Numbered from the stretch's first letter, positions 1 through 6,900 are shown. The stretch is DNA of 10,167 bases from Bdellovibrio sp. (GCA_017745015.1 JAGIAF010000112.1:1-10167), one strand, 5' to 3'. The notes: a model not told the origin generated them from the sequence alone. Made by a program: numbers and translations.

Positions 1-1
1 G

Positions 2-1354
2 CGTAAGTTCCATAAAATCGGTGATCCGATTTTGGCATTCCGCACGGAAGAAATTAAAACGCATTTCTTGAGTTTCCAGTTGGGAACTTTGACTCAATCT
101 GAATCCACTGTGAATTTTGAGTTTCCAAAAAATGCGCAAGTTCCCAGTGCGGATTTGATTCGTCACTTCGCCAATCATTTCGGTCGTCCTTTTGCAAAAA
201 CCTATGTCGTGCCCCTAGAGCTTCGTTTGACCAGCCACTTCCTGGGCGGCAAGGGCGAGGCGATTCTTTGTATCGAAAACTCTCTGAACGATAAGGAAAT
301 GGGGCCGTTTGTAGATTTCATGAATGATCGTATGCGACCGCTGAGCATGGCATTGGATCGTGTTCTTTTGGAAAACCAACTTTCCGTATTTTCTTATCGC
401 TGGGAAAAAACCTTCGATGGTATGCGTGATCCTATTGCGATTCTGGATGTGGATCACAATGTGGTTCGTGCCAACAGAAAGTTCAGCGAGCGTCTGTTGC
501 AGCAAAAGTCTTCGGAAAGTTCCGCTCTGGAAAGTGGTCAACCCCACACAGGTCAAATTCAAATCGACGGCCGTGTATATCAAGTGCACAGCTATCCTGT
601 CGTGGGCGCTCAAGGCGGGCGAGCGACCAACGTGGTGAATCAGTATGTGGATATCACTCAGTCGCGAGAACTTTACTTGCGTATGTTGCAAAATGAAAAA
701 ATGGGGGCCATCGGGATGCTTGCTGGCAACATCGCTCACGAACTCAATAATCCTCTGACGGGACTTCGTTCATTGACGCAGGTTCTTTTGCAAGAGGCTG
801 CGAAGAACACTCATCTTCATTCGGATCTCGTGGAAATTGAGAAAGCAGCGGCTCGTTCACAAAGAATTATCAAGAACCTTTTGGATTTCTCTAAGGGTGA
901 AGATCAGCCCGCAGAGGATATCACTGTGGACGAGATCGTTGAAAGAACGCTTCCTATGTTGAAGTCCGCACTGCGCACGCATCGTTTGGAAGTCACTTTG
1001 CAGAGTATGGAAAAGACTGTGCACGTTGAGCCACACTTGATTCAACAGGTGGTGTTCAATCTGGTGAACAACGCGTGTCAGGCAATGAAAGATCCGGGGC
1101 GTTTGAAACTGAATTCGTTTATTCAAGATGGCAAAGTTCATTTGGAGATCGAAGATACCGGCCCTGGTATTCCCGTTGAAATTCAGCGTCGTATTTTTGA
1201 GCCCTTCTTTACGACAAAAAAAGAAGGACATGGAACGGGTCTTGGGTTAAGTATGTCCAAGTCCGTCATCGAGAAATTTGGTGGAAGTATTCAGGTTAAA
1301 AATGTGGAGCCTCAAGGCGCATGTTTTGTGATTACCCTTCCGTGCAGTCCTTAG
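2..1354 (+). CDS. Sensor histidine kinase with PAS-like domain, 5' end outside window
   Basis: The frame is open from the first codon at position 2 with no stop or ribosome site before the TTG at 32, so the gene very probably starts upstream of the window. Counting visible codons from position 2, residues 1-120 match nothing I recognise, about 128-220 resemble a PAS sensor domain (ILDVDHNVVRANRKF), and the rest is a complete kinase core. That core has the H-box IAHELNNPL (phospho-acceptor His codon at 737-739), N-box FNLVNNACQAM, G1 box DTGPGIP, F-box FEPFFTT and G2 box GTGLGLSMSKS. The H-box resembles NtrB/PAS-type kinases. No membrane helix is visible in this part, so it may be cytoplasmic. 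The likely partner is the receiver protein encoded 10 nt downstream. Input signal unknown. Confidence 0.93.
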   Translation, partial: RKFHKIGDPILAFRTEEIKTHFLSFQLGTLTQSESTVNFEFPKNAQVPSADLIRHFANHFGRPFAKTYVVPLELRLTSHFLGGKGEAILCIENSLNDKEMGPFVDFMNDRMRPLSMALDRVLLENQLSVFSYRWEKTFDGMRDPIAILDVDHNVVRANRKFSERLLQQKSSESSALESGQPHTGQIQIDGRVYQVHSYPVVGAQGGRATNVVNQYVDITQSRELYLRMLQNEKMGAIGMLAGNIAHELNNPLTGLRSLTQVLLQEAAKNTHLHSDLVEIEKAAARSQRIIKNLLDFSKGEDQPAEDITVDEIVERTLPMLKSALRTHRLEVTLQSMEKTVHVEPHLIQQVVFNLVNNACQAMKDPGRLKLNSFIQDGKVHLEIEDTGPGIPVEIQRRIFEPFFTTKKEGHGTGLGLSMSKSVIEKFGGSIQVKNVEPQGACFVITLPCSP

Positions 1355-1357
1355 AGG
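1353..1357 (+). promoter_or_regulatory. Ribosome binding site that sets the GTG start of the response regulator
   Basis: AGAGG overlaps the TAG stop of the kinase gene and lies 7 nt before the GTG at 1365. The in-frame TTG at 1359 would leave only one base of spacing, so GTG is the better start. Confidence 0.6.
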
Positions 1358-1364
1358 TTTGTTT

Positions 1365-1718
1365 GTGAAAGTTTTGATTGTAGATGATGAAGCTTTGGTC
1401 CGTCGTTCTTTGTCCCGCGCTTTTAAAGCCAAAGGACATGAAGTTTCTGAAGCCGTAGATGGTAAAGAGGGCCTGGAGCAGTGGAAAGCTTTTTCTCCGG
1501 ATTTGGTTTTCCTGGATGTTTTGATGCCGGCATTGACAGGCCCTGAGGTTTTAAAAGAAATCGGCGCGGCTCGTTCAGGCAAGGTGATTTTGATGTCCGC
1601 TTTTGCTGGAGAACATAACATGGAGACCGCTTTACAGATGGGAGCTGATCTTTTTGTGCCAAAACCATTTGAAGATATTTTCGCCATCGTAAAAATGGCG
1701 GAGGATTTGTTGTCATGA
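1365..1718 (+). CDS. Single-domain response regulator (CheY-like receiver)
   Basis: About 117 residues that form only a receiver domain. The acidic pair VDD is at residues 7-8, the phospho-acceptor Asp is D51 in LVFLDVLMP, the switch Ser is S78 in LMSAF, and the conserved Lys is K100 in PKPF. No DNA-binding or enzymatic output domain follows. It probably accepts phosphate from the kinase just upstream and then acts by protein-protein contact or as a relay intermediate; this role is inferred from adjacency. Its TGA stop overlaps the ATG of rsmD (ATGA), which suggests translational coupling. The GTG start is chosen from its ribosome site; the in-frame TTG at 1359 is the alternative and adds two residues. 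Confidence 0.93.
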   Translation: MKVLIVDDEALVRRSLSRAFKAKGHEVSEAVDGKEGLEQWKAFSPDLVFLDVLMPALTGPEVLKEIGAARSGKVILMSAFAGEHNMETALQMGADLFVPKPFEDIFAIVKMAEDLLS

Positions 1719-2293
1719 GAATTATCGCTGGTAAGTATCGCGGTCATCAGTTAGTTGCATTCAAAGCGGACCATATCCGTCCCACCACAGATCGCGTAAA
1801 GGAAACCCTTTTCAACAAATTGCAGTTCCAGCTTGAGGGCGCCAATGTGGCGGACCTATTTTGTGGAACGGGTAACTTGGGTATTGAAGCTCTTTCCCGT
1901 GAGGCGAGCTTTTGCACTTTCGTAGAAAAGAATCCGAAGTCTTTGGCGATCACTCGGCAGAATTTTGAAAAGTTAAAAGTTCCAGCTTCTGCTTATAAAA
2001 TTGTGAATATGGATGTGATTGCATTTTTAAAATCTTATTCAGGTGAACCCTTTGATATTATTTTTGCAGATCCACCATTCACTGAAAAGATGGCGCATTT
2101 TGTAATGGAAGCAGCTGGTGAAAGCGCCGCCTTTGGTGTGAACACAACTCTAGCCATTGAATCTCAAGCTAAAGAGCGCATGGAAGATCGGTATGGTAAG
2201 GTTGTGCGCTTTAGCAAAAAAGAATATGGAGACAAGATCCTAAGTATGTTCTGTCACGAGAGCGCTTTAGAAGAAGAGGCCGACAATGAGTAA
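1715..2293 (+). CDS. rsmD: 16S rRNA (guanine(966)-N2)-methyltransferase RsmD
   Basis: A 192-residue class I SAM-dependent methyltransferase, close to the usual RsmD length. The N-terminal MRIIAGKYRG and the RPTTDRVKE segment (residues 22-30) are family signatures. The SAM-binding motif I is DLFCGTGNLGIEALSR (47-62), and the catalytic motif IV is DPPF (119-122), typical of N2-guanine methylation. By family knowledge it methylates G966 of 16S rRNA during 30S assembly in the cytoplasm. GGCGGAGG at 1697-1704 is its ribosome site. It overlaps the receiver gene by 4 nt and coaD by 8 nt; the rsmD-coaD pairing is common in bacteria and supports both calls. The acidic C-terminal tail (EEEADNE) is unremarkable. 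Confidence 0.95.
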   Translation: MRIIAGKYRGHQLVAFKADHIRPTTDRVKETLFNKLQFQLEGANVADLFCGTGNLGIEALSREASFCTFVEKNPKSLAITRQNFEKLKVPASAYKIVNMDVIAFLKSYSGEPFDIIFADPPFTEKMAHFVMEAAGESAAFGVNTTLAIESQAKERMEDRYGKVVRFSKKEYGDKILSMFCHESALEEEADNE

Positions 2294-2768
2294 TATCGCA
2301 GTTTATCCCGGCAGCTTTGACCCTATCACAATGGGTCACGTGGATATCATCAATCGTATTTCGCCTCTTTATGATGAAGTTATTGTCTTGGTTGCTCAGT
2401 CTTCTCAGAAAACCAGCATGTTCACTCCAGAAGAGCGCAAAGTATTGATTGAGAAATCTTTGTCACATCTCAAAAATGTGAAAGTAGATCTCTTCGATGG
2501 TTTGACAGTGGAATACATGAAGAAGGTGAATGCCCAAGTTATTGTCAGAGGTCTTCGCGCCGTGGTTGATTTCGAATATGAAATGACAATGGCGCAAATT
2601 AATAAAAAGATCGCGCCCCAGGTGGAAACTCTTTTGGTTTTCGCAAGTCCCGAGTACTATTACATTTCATCCCGCGGAGTGAAAGAATTGGCCATCAACG
2701 GCGGCGCACTCAACGGTTTTGTTTCCGATGTAGTAAAAGAGGCGATGGCTCAAAAACTTAAAAAGTAG
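2286..2768 (+). CDS. coaD: Phosphopantetheine adenylyltransferase CoaD
   Basis: A 160-residue protein of the nucleotidyltransferase superfamily with full family length. It has the N-terminal YPGSFDPITMGH, in which TMGH (15-18) is the T/HxGH nucleotide-binding motif, then RGLRAVVDFEYE (88-99) and the C-terminal YYYISSRGVKELA signature. By family knowledge it transfers AMP from ATP to 4'-phosphopantetheine to give dephospho-CoA, the penultimate step of coenzyme A synthesis, in the cytoplasm. The ISSRGVKE segment has Arg-Gly where E. coli has Ser-Leu; I regard this as normal lineage variation. AGAGG at 2275-2279 lies 6 nt before the ATG inside the end of rsmD, so translation is probably coupled. 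Confidence 0.96.
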   Translation: MSNIAVYPGSFDPITMGHVDIINRISPLYDEVIVLVAQSSQKTSMFTPEERKVLIEKSLSHLKNVKVDLFDGLTVEYMKKVNAQVIVRGLRAVVDFEYEMTMAQINKKIAPQVETLLVFASPEYYYISSRGVKELAINGGALNGFVSDVVKEAMAQKLKK

Positions 2769-2778
2769 GACGTAGTTT

Positions 2779-3981
2779 ATGGTGCAGCTTTCAAAGCGAG
2801 CTCAAAATTTAAAGACTTCTCCCACACTGTTTTTAGTAGCAAAGGCGAAAGAGCTCGCGGCCCAAGGCCACGACGTAATTTCTTTGACGGTGGGTGAACC
2901 GGACTGGCCCACCTTTCAAATTCCTTCTCGCGCCGGTATCGAAGCGATTGAAAAGAACATTACGAAGTACACGCCTGCAAATGGAACTGTGGAACTTCGC
3001 AAAGTTATCGCCGGTAAAGTTCAAAACGAAATTGGTCAGACTTATTCCACAAAAGAAATCACCGTAGCGTCAGGTGCGAAGTTTATTATTTTTGCGGCCC
3101 TGCAAATGCTTTGCTCTCCGGGTGATGAAGTCATTATCGGGACACCTTACTGGGTGAGCTATCCGATGATGGTAGAGCTGGCTGACGGTGTTCCTCATAT
3201 CATCGAATGTGGTGAGATGGAGAACTACAAGATCACTCCTGAAAAACTCGAAAAAGCTATCAACGCTAAAACCAAGGCATTGTTGTTCTGCTCTCCAAGC
3301 AATCCAACAAGTTTGTTGTATTCTGCAGAGGAGTTGAAAGCCTTAGCAGAAGTTCTTCGAAAACATCCTCAAGTAGCGATCATTTCTGATGATATGTACA
3401 ACCGCCTGGTATTTGCTGGCGGCAAGGTGGCTCCGCATATCTTGCAAGTTGCACCAGATTTGCGTGAACGCACGTTGGTGATAAATGGGGGGTCAAAAGC
3501 CTATTCAATGACGGGCTGGCGAATCGGCTGGGCTGCCGGTCCAGAGCGCCTCATCACAGCGATGGCGGACTATCAAAGCCAATCGACAGGCTCGCCTTCG
3601 AGTATCTCTCAACACGCAGCTATGGCGGCGATTCAAGGTTGCGAACCTGATATTGAGCAAGTGGTGGCAAAACTGAGATCCAGAAAAGATTCTGGCTTGA
3701 ATGAGTTGAGGTCGGTGCATGGATTTAAAGTCGCTGAGCCTGATGGCGCCTTCTATTTCTGGGTAGATATCCGCGCGCACTTAGGAAAAACGCATCAAGA
3801 CAAAGTGATCCGAACGTCTAAAGATTTCTGCGATACATTGCTTGAGAAGTATTTTGTGGCCACGGTTCCAGGAGTGGAGTGTGGCCTTGATGGATTTATG
3901 CGCTTAAGTTTTGCGGTTTCGGAAGACACGATGAAAAGTGCCGTGAACCGTATGAAGGACTTTGTCGGTCAGCTGGTGTAA
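2779..3981 (+). CDS. Class I PLP-dependent aminotransferase, aspartate aminotransferase family
   Basis: A 400-residue fold-type I aminotransferase of the AspB/AAT-I type. Features seen: LTVGEPDWPTF (36-46), the YTPANGT segment (64-70), SNPTS (174-178) with the cofactor Asn N175, SDDMY (203-207) with the pyridine-N Asp D204 and Tyr Y207, the PLP Schiff-base Lys K240 in GGSKAYSMTGWRIGW, and the substrate carboxylate Arg R375 in FMRLSF. The family converts aspartate and 2-oxoglutarate to oxaloacetate and glutamate; some relatives prefer aromatic amino acids or prephenate, so substrate is not settled by sequence. The usual NPTG motif reads NPTS here. It starts 10 nt after coaD and is the last gene of the operon. 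AGGA at 2767-2770 serves as ribosome site. Confidence 0.93.
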   Translation: MVQLSKRAQNLKTSPTLFLVAKAKELAAQGHDVISLTVGEPDWPTFQIPSRAGIEAIEKNITKYTPANGTVELRKVIAGKVQNEIGQTYSTKEITVASGAKFIIFAALQMLCSPGDEVIIGTPYWVSYPMMVELADGVPHIIECGEMENYKITPEKLEKAINAKTKALLFCSPSNPTSLLYSAEELKALAEVLRKHPQVAIISDDMYNRLVFAGGKVAPHILQVAPDLRERTLVINGGSKAYSMTGWRIGWAAGPERLITAMADYQSQSTGSPSSISQHAAMAAIQGCEPDIEQVVAKLRSRKDSGLNELRSVHGFKVAEPDGAFYFWVDIRAHLGKTHQDKVIRTSKDFCDTLLEKYFVATVPGVECGLDGFMRLSFAVSEDTMKSAVNRMKDFVGQLV

Positions 3982-3983
3982 CA

Positions 3984-4007
3984 ACTTGGATCTTAATTGA
4001 TCCAAGT
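3984..4007. terminator. Inverted repeat between convergent genes, weak or non-canonical terminator
   Basis: A perfect 9-bp stem, ACTTGGATC (3984-3992) with GATCCAAGT (3999-4007), has a 6-nt loop. It spans the 11-bp gap between the aminotransferase stop and the C1 peptidase stop, and overlaps the last codons of the peptidase. Neither strand has a T tract after the stem, so efficient Rho-independent termination is doubtful. It may be a 3'-end processing or pausing hairpin. Confidence 0.4.
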
Positions 4008-4976
4008 AGCACGAACGATCATGCGCTCCAAAGTTTCAGCAGGAACCCAGTAAGAACCTTGGTTTTTCACGCAAATGACGCTTGCGCGATAGTCACAGGT
4101 ATCACCCCAAGAGTTTCTTACGAGGTAATGGCAAACACCGCCGATTTTCTTTCTGCCCACAATTGTTGAAGCATGGGAGGCACCCATATTGCCACCGACA
4201 TTTGTGATGTAAGCCGCGTTGTATTCCATCCCCACCAAACGACGACGATCTAAAGCTGCATCAATCGCTTGAACGATGTTGCCACCAATACGCGCAGGTT
4301 TCAGGTAAGTACTGTATTCAAGGCGCGTGTTTTTCAAGGGCACGGCTTTATAGCGGCATTGAGAATCTGCGAAGTTGAAAATAGCATCTTCCAATTTCAC
4401 CCGAGAATTATTGCGAACATACTTTTTCAAGTCCGCAGCCGAGATTGCAGGGAAAAAGTCCTTCGTTAGCTGTTCGATTTTTTTATCGCAGTAGAGATCG
4501 CATTGATTCTTACGAAACTGTTGCAAAGAGTAGATCAAAGCACTCATACCGGCTTCAACTTTAGTTTGCGAAGACAACCAAACGTCGTAAGTGCCTTTAG
4601 AAGGAAGGTCTTTTTCTTTGCAGGCGTAACCAAGATCCGCGATTTCATGAATCGCCGTTGGCAAGAAGCCACCTTGCGGAGTTGTGCCACCATTGCCAGT
4701 TACGGCGCGACCTAATTTGCCCCAGAAGCCAATTTGCGAAGAGTAGTAAGTAGAAAGGTGAAGTGCAGAGACCGGAGTGCCGATCGCTTGGCTCACAAGG
4801 TCTGTTGCTGCGTACCCATAGCACCAACCGGTGTCGCCTTGATCAGAAGGAGTCGTTAAAAAAGTCTTTACGTCTGCTGGCAAGCTTTCACGAACGTCGA
4901 TTGAGGAGCAATCTTCTGCCTTTGCAGAGACATTCCACGCCAAGGCTGTAAGAACTATAAGACTGAAGAATTTCAT
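3993..4976 (-). CDS. Secreted papain-like (C1 family) cysteine peptidase
   Basis: A 327-residue protein with an N-terminal signal peptide (MKFFSLIVLTALAWNVSAKA) and a papain-fold catalytic set in order: Q46 of the oxyanion hole and C52 in DQGDTGWCYGYAA, H268 in GASHASTIVG, and N288 in VRNSWG. It should act outside the cytoplasm as a protein-degrading enzyme; target unknown. Two things differ from papain. There is hardly room for an inhibitory propeptide, because the catalytic Cys lies about 30 residues after the signal peptide. The Cys-to-His distance is about 216 residues against 134 in papain, so an extra, mostly helical insert is present. The first Cys of the usual CGSCW is Thr. The start at 4976 is preferred because it begins the signal peptide; an ATG 21 nt upstream would add MDFSGGI ahead of it. 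Confidence 0.88.
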   Translation of the reverse strand: MKFFSLIVLTALAWNVSAKAEDCSSIDVRESLPADVKTFLTTPSDQGDTGWCYGYAATDLVSQAIGTPVSALHLSTYYSSQIGFWGKLGRAVTGNGGTTPQGGFLPTAIHEIADLGYACKEKDLPSKGTYDVWLSSQTKVEAGMSALIYSLQQFRKNQCDLYCDKKIEQLTKDFFPAISAADLKKYVRNNSRVKLEDAIFNFADSQCRYKAVPLKNTRLEYSTYLKPARIGGNIVQAIDAALDRRRLVGMEYNAAYITNVGGNMGASHASTIVGRKKIGGVCHYLVRNSWGDTCDYRASVICVKNQGSYWVPAETLERMIVRATWIN

Positions 4977-4979
4977 GAT

Positions 4980-4985
4980 CCCCCC
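4980..4985 (-). promoter_or_regulatory. G-rich ribosome site of the C1 peptidase gene
   Basis: On the minus strand CCGGGGGGATC precedes the ATG at 4976. The run of six G lies only 3 nt before the start and is the only purine-rich site there. It would fall inside the coding region if the upstream ATG (4997) were used, which favours 4976. Confidence 0.4.
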
Positions 4986-5036
4986 GGAGAAATCCAATTA
5001 AACCTGAGTCTTTTTGCATAACTAGGACAGCAGTGT

Positions 5037-5067
5037 CAGCTAGGAACACCCCTGGCTGTGTTTTTTT
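5037..5067 (+). terminator. Plus-strand intrinsic terminator with no plus-strand gene directly before it
   Basis: CAGCTAGG (5037-5044) pairs with CCTGGCTG (5051-5058) over 8 bp with one G-U pair and a 6-nt loop, then TG and seven T (5061-5067). The form is that of a Rho-independent terminator for plus-strand transcripts, but the gene to its left (C1 peptidase) is on the minus strand. It could stop read-through from the aminotransferase operon, end an unannotated antisense or small RNA, or act as an attenuator for the gene at 5132. Confidence 0.6.
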
Positions 5068-5079
5068 CAGAGGCGTCAT

Positions 5080-5108
5080 TTGAGAATTTTGAAACCATCG
5101 GTTATGGT
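5080..5108 (+). promoter_or_regulatory. Predicted sigma-70-type promoter of the small secreted protein gene
   Basis: TTGAGA (5080-5085), a 17-nt spacer and TATGGT (5103-5108) match the -35/-10 consensus at 5 and 4 of 6 positions. A start near 5115 would give a leader of about 17 nt carrying GGAGG at 5123-5127. Confidence 0.45.
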
Positions 5109-5131
5109 GCGTCTTCATTTTTGGAGGATTT

Positions 5132-5515
5132 ATGAAATTGATGGCTGCTGTGTTTGTTCTATTGGCTTCTGTGGCTTCTCAGGCTGCTGTAACTCAATGC
5201 GTAGGAGCGGATGAACGCGCCCAACTGACTCTTCAGCAAGTCGATGGCAATGTGGCGATCCGTATGGAGACTACGGCTCGAAATTACAATAAGTACCATT
5301 CTGGTAATGATAAGCTTCCAAAGTTGGATGTGGACTTCTTCGAAGGTCAGGCTTATTTGGTAAAAAATACGGACATCGAGACCCTTAAAAAAGACCGTCA
5401 ATCGTTGGAAAGACTTGTGGTCATCGGTTTATTCTCGATCCGTCTGTTTGATGGTGAAGAGGATATGCAGTTCGTAAATGCACAACGCTATATTTCGCTT
5501 CTTAAATGCGAATAA
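5132..5515 (+). CDS. Small secreted protein of unknown function
   Basis: A 127-residue protein that I do not recognise. The first 18 residues (MKLMAAVFVLLASVASQA) are a clear signal peptide with an AxA-like SQA cleavage site, so the mature product of about 109 residues is probably periplasmic or secreted. The mature part has just two cysteines, C23 near its start and C126 one residue before the end, which could form one disulfide closing the chain. The rest is mixed alpha/beta in look, with LTLQQVDGNVAIRMET like a beta-hairpin and a charged helix around residues 80-96. GGAGG at 5123-5127 is a good ribosome site 4 nt before the ATG. The gene has its own predicted promoter and ends directly at a strong terminator, so it is probably monocistronic. 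Confidence 0.8.
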   Translation: MKLMAAVFVLLASVASQAAVTQCVGADERAQLTLQQVDGNVAIRMETTARNYNKYHSGNDKLPKLDVDFFEGQAYLVKNTDIETLKKDRQSLERLVVIGLFSIRLFDGEEDMQFVNAQRYISLLKCE

Positions 5516-5544
5516 AAAAAGGGAGCCACGAGCTCCCTTTTTTT
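5514..5544. terminator. Bidirectional Rho-independent terminator
   Basis: GGGAGC (5521-5526) and GCTCCC (5532-5537) form a 6-bp stem with a 5-nt loop, flanked by seven A on the left and seven T on the right. It therefore works on both strands and ends both the small secreted protein gene (plus) and the vWA lipoprotein gene (minus). Confidence 0.93.
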
Positions 5545-5565
5545 ATTTCCTGAATGGCAGGATTG

Positions 5566-6804
5566 TTAGAACAAGTTTTTAAAGAAATGGGCGATTTTCG
5601 CGAAGAAGCCCATTTCGCTGTAAGCTGTCGGTGCGGCACCTTTCAACGAGCTCGGTGTACGAGTCGATTCATCACACTGATAAGTGATGTCGATTTTGCT
5701 GCCCGCTGGAACTGCTTTATTGAAGATCACGTTCATACCTTCCACACGAGTCGTCAGGCCTGACACCGTTGGAGTGATGTTCACCGCGATATCTCCGACC
5801 GGAGCACATTCCAAAGCTACTGAGCTTAAAGAATCCACGATTTTATCGATGAAGAGATTCAAGTTCGTCGAGAAGTCGCTATCACAGATACTTCCGATAC
5901 CGCCACCTGTGAGTGTTGAAAGCTCAGCGTATTTAACGCCGTAGTGAGATTTCGAACCACCTTTGTCTTGAGTCGCCATGCAAGTGCTGTCGTTAGGCTT
6001 TACGATGATTGAGTTCACCGTGAAGCGCTTTGAAGAACCAAACGTGCTCTTCACGTAGTCGACAAATACTTGCGGTTTATCTTCGTTCTCAAGTTCGAAG
6101 TACTCATTTTTATAGTATTTTTGAGTGATATCGCCACCGATGCTGCGTTCGTCTTCGTCAGAGATGATCACGTAAGCAATCGCAGCGTCTTGGCGGTAGC
6201 AACCACTCACGCCCGAGTAACGGTAGTCACCATTGTAAACATGGTGGTAAGCGGCTTTGATCGCACGCTCGTCATCAGAACCTACCCAGCCTGCGTTGAT
6301 GTAGTTGATTGTTTTTGAAAAGATCGTTGGAAGGTCGCCAGAAGTTTTCTTCAAGACCAAGCCCAAACCTGTTGAAGGCGTATCACTGTTTTGCCAGTAA
6401 ATCGAAGCACCCCAAGCACTTGTCGTTGCACTCGTGGGAATTGCACGAGTCACTGTCACACACATTTGCCAGTCGAGACTTTTCGTATTTTGAAGAGTGG
6501 TTACGAAGTTCGAAAGTTTTGCTGCAAGCTTTTGATTGTCCGCAAGCATAGAGTTGGAGTCGTCCACGACCAACACGATATCAAGCTTGTTATTTGAAGC
6601 TAGAACAGTGTTGCTGTAACTCATATCGCGCAAAGTAGGTGTCACCGTTGGCGTCGGAGTTGGTGTCGCTTCGGGAGTTACCTTCGTCGACTCTGAAGGC
6701 ATTGAAAATTGTACTGGACTACATGCCGTCAGTCCCAAAAGCACGAGCGTAGAAAGGCCCACTGCGCATTGTTCTAGCGCTCTTCTATATAAAGAGAAAA
6801 ACAT
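5566..6804 (-). CDS. von Willebrand factor A domain lipoprotein
   Basis: A 412-residue protein. Residues 1-28 form a lipoprotein signal with lipobox LTAC, lipidated Cys C28, so it is predicted to be membrane-anchored. A Thr/Pro-rich linker (about 43-57, TPTPTPTVTPT) leads to a vWA-like domain with DIVLVVDDSNSM, in which DDSNS (81-85) is an intact DxSxS MIDAS metal site, and VIISDEDERS near 211-220 in the position of a later acidic vWA motif. About eight cysteines lie after the vWA start. The C-terminal 80 residues look like a beta domain ending in an amphipathic helix (GFFAKIAHFFKNLF). vWA domains bind protein ligands through a metal ion; the partner here is unknown. TAGGGGGAGA at 6811-6820 is the likely ribosome site. 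Adhesion or envelope scaffolding is a guess. Confidence 0.85.
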   Translation of the reverse strand: MFFSLYRRALEQCAVGLSTLVLLGLTACSPVQFSMPSESTKVTPEATPTPTPTVTPTLRDMSYSNTVLASNNKLDIVLVVDDSNSMLADNQKLAAKLSNFVTTLQNTKSLDWQMCVTVTRAIPTSATTSAWGASIYWQNSDTPSTGLGLVLKKTSGDLPTIFSKTINYINAGWVGSDDERAIKAAYHHVYNGDYRYSGVSGCYRQDAAIAYVIISDEDERSIGGDITQKYYKNEYFELENEDKPQVFVDYVKSTFGSSKRFTVNSIIVKPNDSTCMATQDKGGSKSHYGVKYAELSTLTGGGIGSICDSDFSTNLNLFIDKIVDSLSSVALECAPVGDIAVNITPTVSGLTTRVEGMNVIFNKAVPAGSKIDITYQCDESTRTPSSLKGAAPTAYSEMGFFAKIAHFFKNLF

Positions 6805-6826
6805 ACTCCATCTCCCCCTAGCATGC

Positions 6827-6856
6827 AGGATAGCATATAAGACGATTCTGTCTCAA
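6827..6856 (-). promoter_or_regulatory. Predicted promoter of the vWA lipoprotein gene
   Basis: On the minus strand TTGAGA (complement of 6851-6856), an 18-nt spacer and TATCCT (complement of 6827-6832) give a possible -35/-10 pair. The transcript would start near 6820 and have a leader of about 16 nt made almost only of the ribosome site. The -35 lies inside the left arm of the 6849-6887 inverted repeat. Confidence 0.4.
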
Positions 6857-6887
6857 AATTCTCCGGGTCCAGTCTGGGTTTGAGACA
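6849..6887. promoter_or_regulatory. 9-bp inverted repeat in the divergent promoter region
   Basis: TGTCTCAAA (6849-6857) and TTTGAGACA (6879-6887) are perfect inverted copies separated by 21 nt. Arm centres are 30 bp apart, close to three helix turns, which suits binding by a multimeric or looping regulator. The left arm overlaps the predicted -35 of the vWA gene. Confidence 0.5.
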
Positions 6888-6900
6888 ATTAAGACCTTCG

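Noticed and set aside
32..34. TTG as the true start of the histidine kinase
   Set aside because: No ribosome site precedes it and the frame is open to the window edge, so the gene almost certainly begins upstream.
215..739. Long open frame on the minus strand opposite the kinase gene, and similar ones opposite other genes
   Set aside because: They lie wholly opposite well-supported genes, have no ribosome site or domain signs, and look like complements of biased codon use.
2661..2700. Arg-Gly in the ISSS-type motif of CoaD as a possible defect
   Set aside because: I recall similar ISSR variants in other bacterial CoaD proteins, and the rest of the protein is complete.
3301..3320. Ser in place of Gly in the NPTG motif of the aminotransferase as a sign of lost function
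   Set aside because: All cofactor and substrate residues I can place are intact, and this position tolerates change; I see no sign of decay.
4118..4128. TTAC-GAG-GTAA, a match to the TTAC-N3-GTAA LexA box that I recall being reported for Bdellovibrio
   Set aside because: It lies deep inside the C1 peptidase coding region over the Tyr-Leu-Val-Arg codons, far from any start, so it is most likely chance.
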